From Smittia aterrima (taxonomy: Eukaryota > Arthropoda > Insecta > Diptera > Chironomidae), in contig CP093831.1 of assembly GCA_033063855.1 (NCBI GenBank), positions 12,896,001-12,960,000 on the forward strand: DNA of 64,000 nucleotides. The letters are read 5' to 3'. Shown in pieces: positions 1 through 11,314 of this stretch. The notes below the pieces were generated by a model. That model was given only the letters and a program-made list of their open reading frames with translations. It did no database searches and was not told the DNA's origin. Positions within the stretch are counted from its first letter, which is position 1; each line of letters opens with the position of its first letter. Made by a program: the position numbers and the translations under genes.

Positions 1-648
1 ATGATCTCAGATCCTTTCATAATATTCCTTGATGAGCCAACAACAGGTGTCGATCCAAGATCTAGACGTTTCGTCTGGTGTTGCATCAAGCAACTTCAAC
101 AAAAGCAGAAAACAATTGTTCTCACTTCTCATTCAATGGACGAATGTGAGATGCTCTGCAATCGTCTTGGAATAATGAAGAACGGAGAGATGAAATGCAT
201 TGGTATGATTCAAAAACTAAAAGAGAAATACGGAAAGGGATTTTCTTTAATGATTAAAGTTAAGCCAAAGCTTTTGATTGACGATAGCGTTTGCGTTATG
301 GATCTACCGCGAACAGAGACTGATTCGATTCGAGCATCGCCAACACCAGCGGAGAGCGTGACTGATATTAAGCTTCAACTACAATCGCTTTTCTCATGCG
401 AGCTTAAGGATGAACACGACGTGAGTTGAAAATATTTTCTTTTATACATTTTCTCACGATCAAAATTTATTTCACAGGGAGTTCTTCAGTATTTTATTAA
501 TGCAAAGAGCATCAGCTGGGCTCAAGTGTTTCAAGATCTGCTCGAGTTTTCCAACACTCACGAGAGCGCAATCGATAGCTTTTCGATTCAAGAAACAACA
601 CTCGAAGACATTTTCCAGCAGTTCAGAAACGATCAAATGAGTCAATGA
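1..648 (+). CDS. ABC transporter subfamily A, C-terminal part (5' partial)
   Basis: Only the last two exons are in the window: 1-420 and 478-648, joined by a 57-nt GT-AG intron (421-477) in phase 0, ending at TGA 646-648. The first residues carry the Walker B and D-loop region of a nucleotide-binding domain (FLDEPTTGVDP), then the H-loop His (LTSHSMDECE). The end has the LEDIF pattern typical of the last residues of ABCA proteins. This is therefore the second ATPase domain of a lipid-type ABCA exporter. The ATG at base 1 is an internal Met, not the start. The domain type is clear; which ABCA member it is cannot be told from this fragment. Confidence 0.88.
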
Positions 649-1004
649 TTTTAAAGCTTGATGTTTCCAGCTTGATGTGATATTATCAACACGATTTCCT
701 TAAACCACCAAATGATGTTTCCAGCTCTGCTCTCTTCAATCTATTTTAACCTTAATTTGTAAAACCTGTCATAAGAAAAATATAATTTTTCACATATAAA
801 GATTTGATTAAAATAACTCGAAATGTTTTATTTGAGACGAAATTCTCTAAAAATGTCTAGAGTAATTGCAGTTGTCATCAGGTTATTAACATTTCCAAAT
901 TGAGAGTCTCAAATTTGAAATAACGTAGACAGTGAGTACACAATTTGTCATCAGTTTATTGATATGGGAATTTCTCTTAAATTTTTTTTGCATCAAAACT
1001 GAAA
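649..1004. other. Intergenic: ABCA 3' end and esterase promoter
   Basis: No coding signal. From about 857 the sequence resembles the stretch in front of the second esterase (about 4038-4193), including a shared block around 868-885 and 4051-4068. The promoter was therefore copied together with the gene. Confidence 0.6.
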
Positions 1005-2802
1005 ATGAGTTTCAAGAGTGAAGTCATATTTTGTCTGTTGATTGTTCAATTTAAATTTATTTCAAGTGCAATCATTGAACTTCAAGATGGATCAGTGGAA
1101 GGAAGCACAATGAAGACGCGAGATGGAAAAATATTTCAAAGTTTTATGAAAATCCCTTTTGCTGAACCGCCGATAGGCGAACTAAGATTTCTGCCTCCAG
1201 TTGCGAAAAGTGCATGGCGTGGCATTCTCAATTGCAGAACTTTTGGCCCAATGTGCATGCAAACAAATGCGCCAGATCGTTTGATGTCTGAGGACTGTTT
1301 GCACTTAAATGTGTTCACGAAAAATCTTCCAACGGAGGAAAACTTTAAAAAGAATAAGCCAGTCATCGTTTTTATTCATGGCGGAGGATTCGAGTATGGC
1401 GGAGCCATCGATCATGGTCCTCAATATTTAATGGCAAGAGATATTGTCCTGGTAACTATCAACTATCGACTTGCAGCGTTTGGGTTTCTAGCAGTTGAAA
1501 CAGTAAACGCTTCTGGTAATCAAGCACTGAAAGATCAAGTCTTAGCATTGAAGTGGGTGAAAAAAAATATTGAAAGATTTGGCGGCGACCCGAATCGAAT
1601 TACAATCTCAGGATTATCAGCTGGTAGCTACTCAGTCACAGGACTCATTGTCTCGCCGATGAGTCAAGGTCTATTCAAAAACGTTATCGCAATGAGTGGA
1701 GCTATCACTTGGCCAAAGAAATTAAAGTCAAACAACATAAAAGCAGCGAAGGAGTTGGCAAACAGAATCAATTGCACAATTGATAAAATTGATGAAATGG
1801 TGGATTGCCTCAAAAATGTAAGTTTCAATGAATTTCGAGTCTTACATCACTCAATTATTTCATTTTAGAAATCCGCTGAAGAAATTACTTCAAACATGAT
1901 TTTTACTGTCTACAATTGTCCGATCATGACTTGGATTCCCGTTGTTGAGCCTGACTTATCACAAGAAAGAATTTTCGTCGAAGATCCCAACAAATCTTTC
2001 GCCGAAGGAAACTTCACCAAAGTCAACGTGATGATCGGAATTACAGAGAATGAGTTTACTGGTGTAACTAGAGGTTCGTCGCTTCTTCAAATTTGACTTT
2101 TTCGAATAAAATTTTTATATTTCAGATATTTTGGAAAACGCCAACGTGACCAAATTAATTAACGAACAATTTAATGAAGTTGCTCCATTTTTTTTCTTTT
2201 ACGGGGAGAAAGATTCGACAACTAGCGACAAGTTTGCAACTGTTCTGAGAAGTTTTTATCTCCCTTATGAAACTATCGACATTCGATCATTCAACAGTCT
2301 CAATAACTTAATCGCTGATGGAAATCTTGGCTACGGAGTTCATAAATTCGTTCGTCTCGCAAGCAACTACACCGACGTCTACTATTACAAATTCACGTTT
2401 GTTGGCCGTTACAGTCTCTTCAATTATCCGCGCGATAAGCCTTACGGAGTTCACCATTCCGACGATATTCAATACTTGTTCAACTCTGAGTACATTGGAC
2501 CTAGAATTGAGATTGACGATCGCGAAAACCTTGCAGTTGAACGAATGACGAGAATTTGGGAGAACTTTGCCTACACTGGAAATCCGAATAACTCAACTGA
2601 CGAGTTCCTCAAAGAAATGAACTGGCCGAAGTACAACAAATCAAATGAATTTTATTTAGAGATCGGAGTTAATTTAGTTGAAAAGCATGGATTATTTCTA
2701 GAGCGATATGTCATCTGGGAACGACTTGAAGCAAGTCACAGCAAAGCTTTGGCAGCTTCGTCATTCCTGATTTTATTAATGTTCTCCAAATTTTTAATTT
2801 AG
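1005..2802 (+). CDS. Type-B carboxylesterase, copy 1 (probably GPI-anchored)
   Basis: Exons 1005-1817, 1869-2073 and 2126-2802 give 564 aa. A signal peptide (residues 1 to about 22) starts the protein. The alpha/beta-hydrolase oxyanion-hole motif HGGGF is present. The nucleophile is Ser205 in GLSAGS, where the usual last Gly of GxSxGG is Ser. The acid Glu is in GITENEF and the catalytic His in GVHHSDD. The last ~20 residues form a hydrophobic stretch that ends at the C-terminus after a small-residue segment, which fits GPI attachment. The triad is complete, so an active ester hydrolase is expected. The substrate is unknown; the family includes juvenile-hormone esterases, detoxifying esterases and cholinesterases. 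It is one half of a tandem pair with the gene at 4194. Confidence 0.9.
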
Positions 2803-2921
2803 ACTCTCGCAAGTCATGAAACAGTTGCGACAAAGTTTCAATCTTTCGTCAATTTAGTAATCTGATTTTTATTACATTTTAAACTTAAACCACTAAGCTA
2901 CCAAGAGTCATTAATCTAAAC

Positions 2922-3195
2922 CATAGATAACAATATACCTAGATTGGCTAAGCTCAAAAATTTTGTTATGCGAAGGTTTTTTGTTGTAGTTGCTTTTACG
3001 ATCGTTTGAGGGATGCTTCCCCTTAAACAAAACTTGTGCTGGTTTTTCCATTTGTTGTTGTTGGACCCGGAGGTAGGCAAATTTTGTTTGAGGGCTAAAG
3101 CCCCTTAAACATTTTAATTAAGGGGCGATGACTCTTGCGCTGGAAAAGCATCAACAAAAAAAACCTTCGCCAATCTAGGTATATTGTTATCTATG
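2922..3195. mobile_element. 274-bp MITE-like element with 27-bp perfect TIRs and 7-bp TSD
   Basis: Bases 2922-2948 are the exact reverse complement of 3169-3195 (27 of 27). The same 7-mer, TCTAAAC, lies directly outside both ends (2915-2921 and 3196-3202), as expected for a target-site duplication. Inverted similarity continues inward: GCGAAGG plus a T-rich run, broken on the left arm by about 20 extra bases. There is no ORF. This looks like a non-autonomous DNA element. The matching spot after the second esterase (about 6118-6140) lacks it. The superfamily is not assigned, because a 7-bp duplication does not clearly fit hAT (8 bp) or others. Confidence 0.8.
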
Positions 3196-3239
3196 TCTAA
3201 ACAATCGAAGTTTGTTCTGAATCCGATATAGTGAATAAA

Positions 3240-3460
3240 AAAATTCAGAAGACCGGCCGCAGGCGACCTGGTAGAAGGATTTTTTCGAATTTTCCTTTTT
3301 CGATTAAATTGTCATATGTTCCATAAGTTGCCATAATTTTTTCTGGCAGAAAAAGTTTTGGTCACTTTGTCCGTCCGACCGAACTTCCGTCTGTGACCCA
3401 TAAATTGCCATAACTTTTTGCTGACGGACAAACAAAGTGGCCACAATAAGGTTTTTTTTT
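3240..3460. repeat. Repeat-like remnant with short direct and inverted repeats
   Basis: Two copies of a TTGCCATAA block lie at about 3328-3336 and 3405-3413 in similar surroundings. CACTTTG...TCCGTC (about 3363-3376) is mirrored by GACGGACA...CAAAGTG (about 3423-3439) with a 4-nt offset. The stretch is absent from unit 2 of the tandem duplication. It is probably a degraded transposon or satellite fragment that replaced the 5' half of the kinase copy. Confidence 0.35.
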
Positions 3461-3502
3461 GCAAAAAAATTTTTAAAATATTAATTGATTTGACATGATA
3501 AG

Positions 3503-3950
3503 CGCAAGACTGATCGACTAAAAATCGCAGACTTTGGTATTGCGAAAATGTCGCAAGGACAATTGACGATGTATGCTAAAACATTGATTGAAACGCTAAT
3601 GTATATGGCACCAGAAGTTCTTCAAGGAAAAAACTATCATTAAAGCGCGGATATTTGGAGCTTGGGAGTCGTTTTCTACGAGATGGCGATGCTTCATCAT
3701 CCGTTTGAGGTAAAATATTATTGCAAACAGTTCTCCTTTAACTTTTTTGTTTCTGATAGGATTTAACACTCGAGGAGCTTTGTTGCGACGTCACAAATCC
3801 AACAACTTTCAAATCAAATCCAAATGACTTAGAGTTCGACTCAGGTCTACGCAATCATTAGACGAATGTAAAAATCCAAGAGAGCGTACATCGATTGAGA
3901 GAGTTTTTGGCAGAAAATCTGAAATGAAGACCGAACTTTTACAAGCCACC
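3503..3950 (+). pseudogene. NEK-like kinase pseudogene (5'-truncated)
   Basis: The stretch is close to bases 6735-7165 of the intact kinase. It starts inside the catalytic domain just before the DFG region, so the Gly-rich loop, catalytic Lys and HRD motif are missing. An in-frame TAA at 3641-3643 interrupts it where the intact gene reads NYNKS. The Gly of the GTxxY activation segment is changed to Glu, and the last exon carries small indels. It is the decayed partner of the gene at 6268. Confidence 0.88.
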
Positions 3951-4193
3951 ACTTCAAAACTACCAACAGTTTGCCTCGAAATATTTAATATTTTTTTGAA
4001 AAAGAAATCAAAATTTAATAAAAACACTCAGACAATATCTACAGCGATTCCAGTTGTCATCAGGTTATTACCTCGTCCAAGTTGACAGTCACAACTTGAA
4101 ACTTTCAATTTTATCATTTTACAAACACAATTTATTATCAGTTCATTGATTCTCTCGCAATATTTTTGCGTCTGAAACTGATCAAAACTGAAA

Positions 4194-5998
4194 ATGAGTT
4201 TCAAGAGTGAAGTCATATTTTGTCTGTTGATTGTTCAATTTAAATTTATTTCAAGTGCAATCATTGAGCTTCAAGATGGATCATTGGAAGGAAGTACAAT
4301 GAAGACGCGAGATGGGAAAATATTTCAAAGTTTTATGAAAATTCCTTTTTCTGAACCGCCGATAGGTGAATTAAGATTTCTGCCTCCAGTTGCGAAAAGT
4401 GCATGGCGTGGCATTCTCAATTGCACAACTTTTGGACCAATGTGCATGCAAGGAAATTCGTATGGTCGTTTGATGTCTGAGGATTGCTTGCACTTAAATG
4501 TGTTCACGAAAAATATTCCAACGGAGGAAAGCTTTGAAAATAATAAGCCAGTCATCGTTTTTATTCATGGCGGAGGATTTGAAGCAGGCTCATCAATCGA
4601 ACATGGTCCTCAATATTTAATGGAAAGAGATATTGTCCTGGTAACTATCAACTATCGACTTGCAGCGTTTGGGTTTCTAGCGGTTGAAACAATAAACGCT
4701 TCTGGTAATCAAGCACTGAAAGATCAAGTCTTAGCATTGAAGTGGGTGCAGAAAAATATTGAAAAATTTGGCGGCGACCCGAATCGAATTACAATCGCAG
4801 GATTATCAGCTGGTGGCTACTCAGTCACAGGACACATTGTGTCGCCGATGAGTCAAGGTGTCTTCAAAAACGTTATCGCAATGAGTGGAGCTATCACTTG
4901 GCAAAAAAAATTAAAGTCAAACAACATAAAAGCAGCGAAGGAGTTGGCAAACAGAATCAATTGCACAATTGATAAAATTGATGAAATGGTGACATGTCTC
5001 AAAAATGTAAGTTTCAATGACTTTCGAGTCAATTATTTCATTTCTCAATTATTTCATTTTAGAAATCCGCTGAAGAAATTGCTTCAAACATGGTTTTTAC
5101 TTTCTTCAATTGTCCGATCATGACTTGGATTCCCGTTGTTGAGCCTGACTTATCGCAAGAAAGATTTTTTGTTGAAGATCCCAACAAATCTTTCGCCGAA
5201 GGAAACTTCACCAAAGTCAACGTAATGATCGGAATTACAGAGAATGAGTTTGCTAGCCCAATTAAAGGTTCGTCGCTTCTTCAAATTTGACTTTTACTTT
5301 TATAAAACAAAAATATTTCAGATATTTTAGAGAACAAAACCTTGACAAAAATATTAAACGAACAATTCAATGAAGTGGCTCCAATTTGTTTCTTTTTCGA
5401 AGAAAATGATTCGAAATCCAGAGAAGATATTGCAACTGCTCTCAGAAGCTCTTATCTCCCTTATGAAACTATCGACATTCGATCATTCAACAGTCTCAAT
5501 AATTTAATCGCTGATGGAGTGATTGGCTATGGAGTTCACAAATTCGTTCGTCTCGCAAGCAACTACACCGACGTCTACTATTACAAATTTACGTTTGTCG
5601 GCCGTTACAGTCTCTTCAATTACCCGCGCGATAAGCCTTACGGAGTTCACCATGCGGACGATATTCAATACTTGTTTAACTCTGAGTACATTGGACCTAG
5701 AATTGAGATTGACGATCGCGAAAACCTTGCAGTTGAACGAATGACAAGAATTTGGGATACCTTTGCCTACACTGGAAATCCGAATAACTCAACTGACGAG
5801 TTTCTCAAAGAAATGAATTGGCCGAAATACAACAAATCAAATGAATTTTATTTAGAGATCGGAGTTAATTTAATTGAGAAGCATGGATTGTTTCTAGAGC
5901 GATATGTCATCTGGGAACGACTTGAAGCAAGTCACAGCAAAGCTTTGGCAGCTTCGTCTTTCCTGATTTTATTAATGCTCTCCCAATTTTTAATTTAA
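4194..5998 (+). CDS. Type-B carboxylesterase, copy 2 (probably GPI-anchored)
   Basis: Exons 4194-5006, 5063-5267 and 5322-5998 give 564 aa, the same length and intron phases as copy 1. The signal peptide and hydrophobic C-terminal tail are retained. Ser205 sits in GLSAGG, the more canonical form; the Glu is in GITENEF and the His in GVHHADD. Differences from copy 1 cluster after HGGGFE, at the start of exon 3 and around 4453-4460, which are surface or gorge segments in this fold. Both copies are open throughout, so selection appears to keep both. A slight shift in substrate range is possible but inferred. Confidence 0.9.
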
Positions 5999-6267
5999 AC
6001 TCTCGCAAGTCATTAAAGAAATGATTAGATGTCTATGCGACAAAGTTTAAATCTTTCCAGTCAGAATAGTAATCTGATATGTAATACATTTTGTAAACTT
6101 AAACCACTAAGACTACCAAGAATCATAAGTATAAACAAACGAAGTTCTTTCCTCGCTTTGCAAGCAAAAATTCACTTCATTCGTGAAAAAGGCAAGAGGA
6201 AGACGTGACCAAGTTGTCTCGTAAAGAAAATCTAAGAAATAAATCTTTGACTTGATAAAAGTGAGAA

Positions 6268-7183
6268 ATGCCGTTGCAACATTTGGGAATTGTTCGTGGA
6301 GCAAAGATTGGTCAAGGTGCTTTTGGGTGAGAAAATTACTCTTCTATTTTTAGATGAAATAAGTTTCATTTTTTCTTCGAATCAGTTCCGTTTACCGATG
6401 CAATCACGATGGAGTCTCTCGAGCTTTGAAAGTAATTTCACCACAAGAAAACCAACTGAGCCTCGTGCTTTCGGAAATATTAATTCTGAAGCAATTGAAA
6501 CATTCTCGCATTGTGGAAATGACTGCCAACTTTGCATTTAGTGGAAGCCATTATTTAGTTCTCGAGCTGATGAGCGGATCCCTTAGAGATTTGATTAAAG
6601 AGCGTCAAGTCTGCAAACATTCATTCACCGAACGAAAATTGAAATCGCATTTCGTGGACATTGCTGCAGGCGTGAAATTTATTCACGGAAAGAACATCAT
6701 GCATCGAGATCTGAAGCCAGAAAATATTTTGGTGACTCAAGATGATCGACTGAAAATCGCAGACTTTGGTATTGCGAAAATGACGCCAGGACAATTGACG
6801 ATGTATGCTAAAACATTGATTGGAACCGCAATTTACATGGCACCAGAAGTTCTTCAAGGGAAGAACTATAATAAAAGCGCGGACATCTGGAGTTTGGGAG
6901 TCGTTTTTTACGAGATGGCAATGCTTCATCATCCGTTTGAGGTAAAATATTTTTACAAATAGTTCTTCTCTAACTTTTTTATTTCTAATAGAATTTCACA
7001 CTCGAGGAGCTTTGTTGCGACGCCGCAAATCAAATCCAACAAGTGACTTGTTATTCGAAGCAAGTCAGTGCAATCATTAATCGAATGATTCGTAAGAATC
7101 CAAAAGAGCGTTCATCGATTGAGAGAGTTTTCGGTAGAAAAACTGAAATGAAGACCGAATTTCTACGAGCCGCCGAAGCATAA
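6268..7183 (+). CDS. Short NEK-like Ser/Thr protein kinase
   Basis: Exons 6268-6326, 6386-6941 and 6992-7183 give 268 aa, barely more than one kinase domain. Motifs in order: Gly-rich loop GQGAFGSV (about 15-22), Lys35 in ALKV, HRDLKPEN (H126-R127-D128), DFG as ADFGIAK, the GT-IYMAPE activation segment, and DIWSLGVVFYEM. The activation segment and following helix resemble NIMA-related kinases most. The start at 6268 puts the glycine loop in frame over the first intron. There is no tail or regulatory domain. It lies 270 bp after esterase copy 2 and its partner at 3503 is dead. All catalytic residues are present, so it is probably active; its substrate is unknown. Confidence 0.8.
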
Positions 7184-7977
7184 ATATTTATGAGAGAACG
7201 ACAATTTGTCTGGAAATTTTTTTACTTTGCCCAAGAAAGTTTAAAAATAAAAACAAGACAATTTTGCTCAAACCAAAACACGAACAATTTATTAATGAAT
7301 CACGTTGGTTCAAGATGTTTTGAGTTGAAAGGATTTCCCAGAAAGTATAGGAAACGAAAATCATTTCCAGTTTTTTAATGATCCTTCAAATATTTTATTG
7401 TCTACGAAGCAAAAAAGGTTTAAGCGATTGTTGTCTAACTGTTGATTGCTGGTTCAACACTAACCCTAAACGGAACGTTTGAAAATATACCAGGAAATAT
7501 GGAAATTTCAAGTTTCCTTATCACAATAACTTAATCTCAATTGATTTGAGTCAATTCGTTTCGCGAGAACAAAGTCATAAAGCTTATTTTATGGTCTTTT
7601 CTTTCTATATTTATTTTCCGATCTCATTACGATGCATACATAAACCAATAATCAATCAGTTTATCAATGATTCATGGAAGAAATTCAAGAGCTCTGAATG
7701 AAATAATTTTCCTTTCTTTTACAAACGATTTTTTTAATCTCAAACTTTACTGAACATACTAAAAAGCTTCGGATAAAAGCCCTAAAAATCATAACAAATA
7801 ATCTTTTTGTCGCAATTCCAATCAAAATATTTGTGCTTCGCTTCTGAAGCTCTCTGCTACTGCTGCAAGTTAGAAGATTGGCTTGGTATTTGATCGATGA
7901 TGTTAAGTGAAATGAAACTATTGTAAATTGACGGAAAATTGTGATAAATATCTGCAAAGTGTTTTTGTGTGTCAATA
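7184..7977. other. Intergenic / 5' UTR of the RUFY gene
   Basis: AT-rich, with no ORF that resembles a protein. It holds the kinase 3' UTR and the promoter and leader of the gene at 7978. Confidence 0.5.
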
Positions 7978-10381
7978 ATGAGTTTATTTTTGAGAAGAAG
8001 CATAAGCGAAAGTTCTGAGAATCTCCAGCGATCGCCATCATTAGCATCGATTCGGGAAGGCAATGGATCTGATTCTTGGTCCACTCACGAAAGTGATGAT
8101 CGAAACGAGCAAATACAGAGAAAAAGTGTGTAGAAAATCAAAACAAGTTAATGTATTCGTCACGTCATTAATTCAAAAGATAAATAAGAAGAAAGTCTTG
8201 CATAAACTGTCAATTATCTTCTGCTTGTCTCTTCGAATTAGTCGATGTGATATCATAATAGAAATCATATGTTCAGCTCACGCCTCCTTGCGCATGTCGT
8301 TTTCAAGTTCACGGATGTTTATTATTCTCGTATCAATTGAATTTTCTTCTCTTTCAGCGCGAGATCCTGCTGCAATTGAACGATCGAATTTGGTCAACAT
8401 TAGCAAGCTAGTAGTTAAAGAATTGATTGAACAATCTTTGCGATATGGCAGACAGCTCGACTCTGATCACCTCCCACTTCAACATTTATTCATTGTACTT
8501 GAGCTTGTTCTTCGTCATGGGTTTAAAGCGAAGAAAGGATTGCTTGGACCGAGAAAAGAAGTGTGGGATATGTTACAAAGCATTGAGAAGTATTGCCCAG
8601 AAGCTCAAGACATTTCTCTTAGTATTCGGGACTTGCCGACAGTTAGAACTCACGCCGGAAGATCGCGTGCTTGGTTGAGACTCGCATTAATGCAGAAAAA
8701 ACTTGTTGACTACTTACAAGCACTGATTGATCATAAAACCGAAGTACTCGTTGATTTTTATGAACCATATGCGTTGATGATGAGTGACGAAGTGAGATAA
8801 CGAAAATTTTGTTTATTTGTTCTCGAGAATAATTTGAAAATATTTGCAGATCGTCATCATAATGGGAATTCTCGTTGGTTTGAATGTCATTGATTGCAAC
8901 TTATGCGTGAAAGGCGAAGATTTCGATGATTCGCAGCAAGGCGTGATTGATTTTTCGCTTTATTTGCGATCAAGTTCGAAGATCGAAGAAGAACAGCCAG
9001 AAATTGACGAAGGAAACTTGACGGCAGTGCTCGACCAAAAAAATTATGTCGAAGAATTGAATCGAAGTTTAACGTAAGGAAATTTATTTTATTTCCAATC
9101 TTCAAACTTAATTTTTTAAAATTGCAGGACGACGGTCGCTAATCTTCAACAAAAAGTTGAACAGCTCACAACAACAAACGCTTTAATGAAAGAAGATGTT
9201 TCGAGCGCTCGGAATAGCCTTCTAAGTATGCAAGCTGAGAATGTAACACTTCGTCAAAAGATAAATCGTCAAAATTCAAGCAGCGCAAATGATTCCGAGC
9301 AATCGGACCCAGAAGTTGCCGAATCATTGGCCGAAGAAAGAAGAAGACGTCAGGAGACAGAACGAGAGCTCGAGTTGCAAGTGTGCCTGAAAGCAGAGAC
9401 TGATATGGCAATGAAATTGCTTGAGAAAGATATTCACGAAAAGCAGGACACAATCATTTCGTTGCGTCGTCAATTGGAAGACATCAAGCAAATTAACTTA
9501 GAAATGTATAAAAAGCTTCAGGTGAATCAATTACGATTATATTGGCTTCAATCAATAATTGATTTTTATTTAAGGAATGTGAGTCGTCTCTTAAACACAA
9601 AACGGAATTGCTTGCAAAGCTTGAGGATCAACGAGAATCAATGTCAAGCGCAATAATGCAACTTGAGAAAAAGTAAGATTTCTATGAAATCATTTAACAT
9701 TGCCTTCCTAACATTTATTGAAATTGGCAGACACGCTTCAGATTTGGCGTCTTTTAAAACGCTCGAAGAAACTAGTAGAACGTTGTCGGGTCAAGTCACA
9801 GCATTTGAAGAAAGTCGATCACGTTTCGAAGCAGATTTGAAGATTGAAAGAGAGTGGAGATCGGCACTACAAGAAAAAGAGCTTTCGTATAAAGATTTGA
9901 TCTCGAAGCTTCAGTTAAAAGTTAGCCAGCATGCTGAAGATGCCAAGAAACATGAGAAAACGAAATCTGAATTAGAGCGGCTTAAAAGAAAATACAACGA
10001 AGATCAGCAGACATTGGAAGAGCTTGGCGTTCAATTAAGCATGACAAAGTTGCAAGTGTCAGAAATGAAAGAGCGTTCGAAAATTGCAGAAGAATTTGGT
10101 AACGGACGAGCAATGGCATCTGATTGGACGCCCGATGAATCTGCATCGAGCTGTAATAGCTGTCAAGCTAACTTTAGCCTTACAAAGCGAAAGCATCACT
10201 GTCGAAGTTGCGGTGAAGTTGTTTGCAAAAATTGTTCCGAGCATTTGCTTCCTCTCGAAGATTCCAACGGTAACAAGATGAATAATTTTCTTTATCTGAA
10301 TTGAGTTTTTAATTTATTTTAGGCATTGTAGGAAAACCCGTGAGAGTTTGCGACAAATGCTGGGACAGCCGCGTTAACTAA
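7978..10381 (+). CDS. RUN and FYVE domain-containing protein (RUFY1/2 type)
   Basis: Seven exons: 7978-8125, 8358-8791, 8850-9073, 9128-9521, 9575-9672, 9731-10269, 10323-10381; 631 aa. After a Ser-rich N-terminus (about 50 aa), residues ~55-200 form the RUN domain, with the RUFY-typical IVIIMGILVGLNVIDCNLCV block at its end. Long heptad coiled coils follow (about 235-540). A C-terminal FYVE finger has four CxxC pairs and the phosphoinositide-binding basic motif KRKHHCRSCG. RUFY proteins act on early endosomes and in organelle transport through Rab or Arl GTPases and PI3P. The start at 7978 is the only one that reaches the RUN domain in phase. The orthologue in Drosophila is probably CG31064. 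Confidence 0.9.
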
Positions 10382-11314
10382 TTTATAATCAGAATAACTA
10401 TCAAGCTTCATAATAGCGCCACGTTGAAAATTAAATATTTTTTATGTAAAAGTTTATTTTAACAAAAAATAAAAAAATTAACGAAAGTTTTGTATTTGAA
10501 TTTTGAGCCGTGGTTAACTTCGAAAGAAAATTGACTTGTTTTGTCGTTTAACATGACTATTGGGTTTAATAAGATAGTTAAGAAAACATTCATTGCTTGT
10601 TCAGCATTCAGCATTGAAGGAATTCCTATAATTTTCTTAAGTTTTCTTCAAAAGCGTTTTTAAGTTTGTAATTCGTGGTAAACTTCACGACTGGGAATCA
10701 AGTTTTTCTTTAAAATTGAAATAAGCTGCAATAAATTGCTTATAGAGGACAGGAAAGTAAAGAAAAGAAGTCTTAATCATCTTCCAAGGCTCTGCCCAAA
10801 AAGAGAGCTCACGAAAATTAATAATATCGAGGATTTTCAGTGATTTTAAGGAATTTCGTGTAAGTATCGAGTTTTGTTTACTTCTCCACTCTCTTCGCCT
10901 ATTTTTCTTAAACTGCTGCAGACATCAACCGTTTTTTGTTTGAGACGATTAAGCTGTTTAATTAAAATAAAAGTTAAAGTTTAATTACCACAGCTAACAA
11001 AGTAAACGTGGAAATAAGGAAACAAATGCAGCAAAGAAGGCTCAAAATGGCGAAGGTGGAGAAGCGAAAATTCCCTAACTTGGAACTAAAATCTTTTTGT
11101 TTTTCTTTTTTCGTTTTAGCTCTCTGTGGCCATTCACATACCACACTCACGTACATTTTTCTTCTTTTCCGCCCTGCTCCGTCATTTCACCGTGGAAGCG
11201 AAAAAGAAAGAACACGTAGAATTGGAAAATCCGACGCGGACTATATTTCCGTTGAGGGTTCCGATTCACTCCTAAGTTTCTGTGTTTCAACTGTTGTGTT
11301 CATCATATAAAGTC
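10382..11314. other. Intergenic and 5' leader of Ada3
   Basis: AT-rich and mostly featureless. An AATAAA lies at about 10468 for the RUFY transcript. Several small open frames near 11008-11310 have no protein-like composition. The stretch from about 10860 is likely promoter and 5' UTR of the next gene. Confidence 0.45.

Larger units (their letters stand above)
857..7183 (+). repeat. Tandem duplication: two [esterase + kinase] units
   Basis: Unit 1 runs from about 857 to 3950 and unit 2 from about 4038 to 7183. Both hold, in the same order and on the same strand, a promoter block, a three-exon carboxylesterase with identical intron positions, a 3' UTR and a NEK-like kinase. The esterases differ by scattered substitutions only. 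In unit 1 the kinase has lost its 5' half, which is replaced by an inverted-repeat element and other repeat-like sequence. Outer limits are approximate because they were set by eye. Confidence 0.85.
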
